A program made the translations under genes and the position numbers. The notes beneath the pieces are model-generated. The model was not told the DNA's origin and searched no databases. It saw only the letters and a list, made by a program, of their open reading frames with translations. A stretch of DNA of 8,195 nucleotides from Flavobacterium sp. (GTDB lineage: Bacteria > Bacteroidota > Bacteroidia > Flavobacteriales > Flavobacteriaceae), in contig JASLHL010000126.1 of the NCBI GenBank assembly GCA_030152225.1, positions 1 to 8,195 of the forward strand. Reading direction: 5' to 3'. Positions 7,450 through 8,195 of the stretch are shown here, in pieces (positions within the stretch are counted from its first letter, which is position 1; every line of letters starts with the position of its first letter).

Positions 7450-8195
7450 TTACAAAATTGAGGCTCTGAGTTCTTCTGCTGATTTGGGTGATAAATAACC
7501 CAAGGGAATATCAAAGACCGTTTTAGCTCCACTATGTCCTTCTTTGGCCATTTTGGCTATTGCACGCGAAAATGCAACTAAAACAGAAGCAGTAAACGCG
7601 GGATTACTCTCTAATTTTAATCCAAACTCTAGGTGTTGTTGATTTCCGTCGCCTGTTTCTCCAGCGCGCAAAACAAAACCACCATGAGGCATCGCACTGT
7701 GATCGCGCTTTAATTCTTCTTCAGAAATAAAGGAAACAGTGGTATGGTAGGGTTCAAAATAATTGGGCATCGTTTTAATTGCCTGTTCAATTTGTTGTTG
7801 ATCTGCTCCATCTTCCGCTACGACGTAACAAACACGTTGGTGTTTTTGTGCAGCAGTAAAGGTTGGGTTTGTACCTGAACGAACTTGTTCAAGTGCCTCC
7901 TCTATTGGTAAGGTATATTGTACGCCATTTTTTACACCTGCTAAACGGCGAATGGCGTCGGAATGCCCTTGACTTAGTCCTTTTCCCCAAAAGGTATACG
8001 TTTCTCCTTGAGGTAAGATAGTCTCTCCAATCAAGCGCAACATAGAAAATAAGCCAGGATCCCATCCTGTGGAAATTAAGCTTAAGGTTTGATTAGCCTG
8101 TGCACATTGATTAACTTTTGCAAAATAAGCGGGAATTTCTCCGTGATTGTCAAAACTATCAACCGTATTAAAATTAGTGGCTAATTGAATGACTT
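7450..8195 (-). CDS. ddh: meso-diaminopimelate dehydrogenase, C-terminal part (5' end outside window)
   Basis: The frame stays open from the stop at 7450-7452 to the right edge, giving about 247 visible residues. The ATG at 8041-8043 is internal (Met within GLFSMLRL). Family length is about 320, so the N-terminal NADPH-binding Rossmann part, roughly 75-80 residues, is missing. The enzyme interconverts tetrahydrodipicolinate plus ammonia and meso-2,6-diaminopimelate with NADPH, a one-step bypass in lysine and peptidoglycan precursor synthesis. Family blocks in order are NTVDSFDNHGEIP, LISTGWDPGLFS, YTFWGKGLSQGHSDAIRRLA, MPNYFEPYHTTVSFIS, MPHGGFVLRAGETG and LESNPAFTASVLVAFSRAIA, ending in a GYLSPKSAEELR tail. 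They cover the substrate-binding and dimerisation regions and match Corynebacterium-type Ddh as I recall it. It converges on the valine operon and has no evident link to it. Its promoter is not visible. Confidence 0.94.
   Translation of the reverse strand, partial: VIQLATNFNTVDSFDNHGEIPAYFAKVNQCAQANQTLSLISTGWDPGLFSMLRLIGETILPQGETYTFWGKGLSQGHSDAIRRLAGVKNGVQYTLPIEEALEQVRSGTNPTFTAAQKHQRVCYVVAEDGADQQQIEQAIKTMPNYFEPYHTTVSFISEEELKRDHSAMPHGGFVLRAGETGDGNQQHLEFGLKLESNPAFTASVLVAFSRAIAKMAKEGHSGAKTVFDIPLGYLSPKSAEELRASIL

Noticed and set aside
7450..8043. A complete 197-residue minus-strand gene starting at the ATG at 8043
   Set aside because: The same frame continues without a stop to the window edge, and the extra residues carry diaminopimelate dehydrogenase motifs (NTVDSFDNHG, GWDPG). 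The ATG is internal and the gene is simply cut by the window.

Overview
The window looks like ordinary chromosomal metabolism from a member of the Bacteroidota, most likely the Flavobacteriaceae. The reasons are the low-to-moderate GC content, strong preference for TTA leucine codons in some genes, mostly absent Shine-Dalgarno sequences, and family matches recalled from memory. A genus near Myroides or Flavobacterium is a guess. There are no RNA genes, mobile elements, CRISPR arrays or obviously foreign genes. Coding density is high, and no gap between genes exceeds about 75 bases.

Layout. (1) Positions 1-1835 hold the 3' end of a 2-methylcitrate synthase gene (prpC) and a complete 2-methylcitrate dehydratase gene (prpD), two steps of the methylcitrate cycle that oxidises propionyl-CoA. 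(2) A 13-bp perfect stem-loop (1848-1879) follows prpD. (3) Positions 1910-7378 hold five tightly packed plus-strand genes: methylmalonate-semialdehyde dehydrogenase (mmsA), an isobutyryl-CoA dehydrogenase-type acyl-CoA dehydrogenase, 3-hydroxyisobutyryl-CoA hydrolase, 3-hydroxyisobutyrate dehydrogenase (mmsB) and an enoyl-CoA hydratase. The gaps between them shrink from 16 to 9, 3 and 2 nt, so they are almost certainly one operon. (4) A strong bidirectional terminator (7397-7434) ends this operon. (5) A convergent minus-strand gene for meso-diaminopimelate dehydrogenase (ddh) runs off the right edge, lacking its N-terminal part.

How the genes work together. The five-gene operon encodes the whole lower valine pathway: isobutyryl-CoA to methacrylyl-CoA (acyl-CoA dehydrogenase), to 3-hydroxyisobutyryl-CoA (hydratase), to free 3-hydroxyisobutyrate (hydrolase), to methylmalonate semialdehyde (MmsB), to propionyl-CoA (MmsA). 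PrpC, encoded just upstream, condenses that propionyl-CoA with oxaloacetate, and PrpD dehydrates the product. The locus therefore joins a propionyl-CoA-producing pathway directly to a propionyl-CoA-consuming one. The 2-methylisocitrate lyase (PrpB) is not in the window and may lie upstream. ddh belongs to lysine and cell-wall precursor synthesis and appears unrelated.

I found no undescribed system. The least explained signals are a perfect 14-bp inverted repeat inside the start of the hydrolase gene, the stem-loop between prpD and mmsA whose T-rich flank is on the wrong side for a plus-strand terminator, and a contrast in leucine codon use between prpD and the valine genes.
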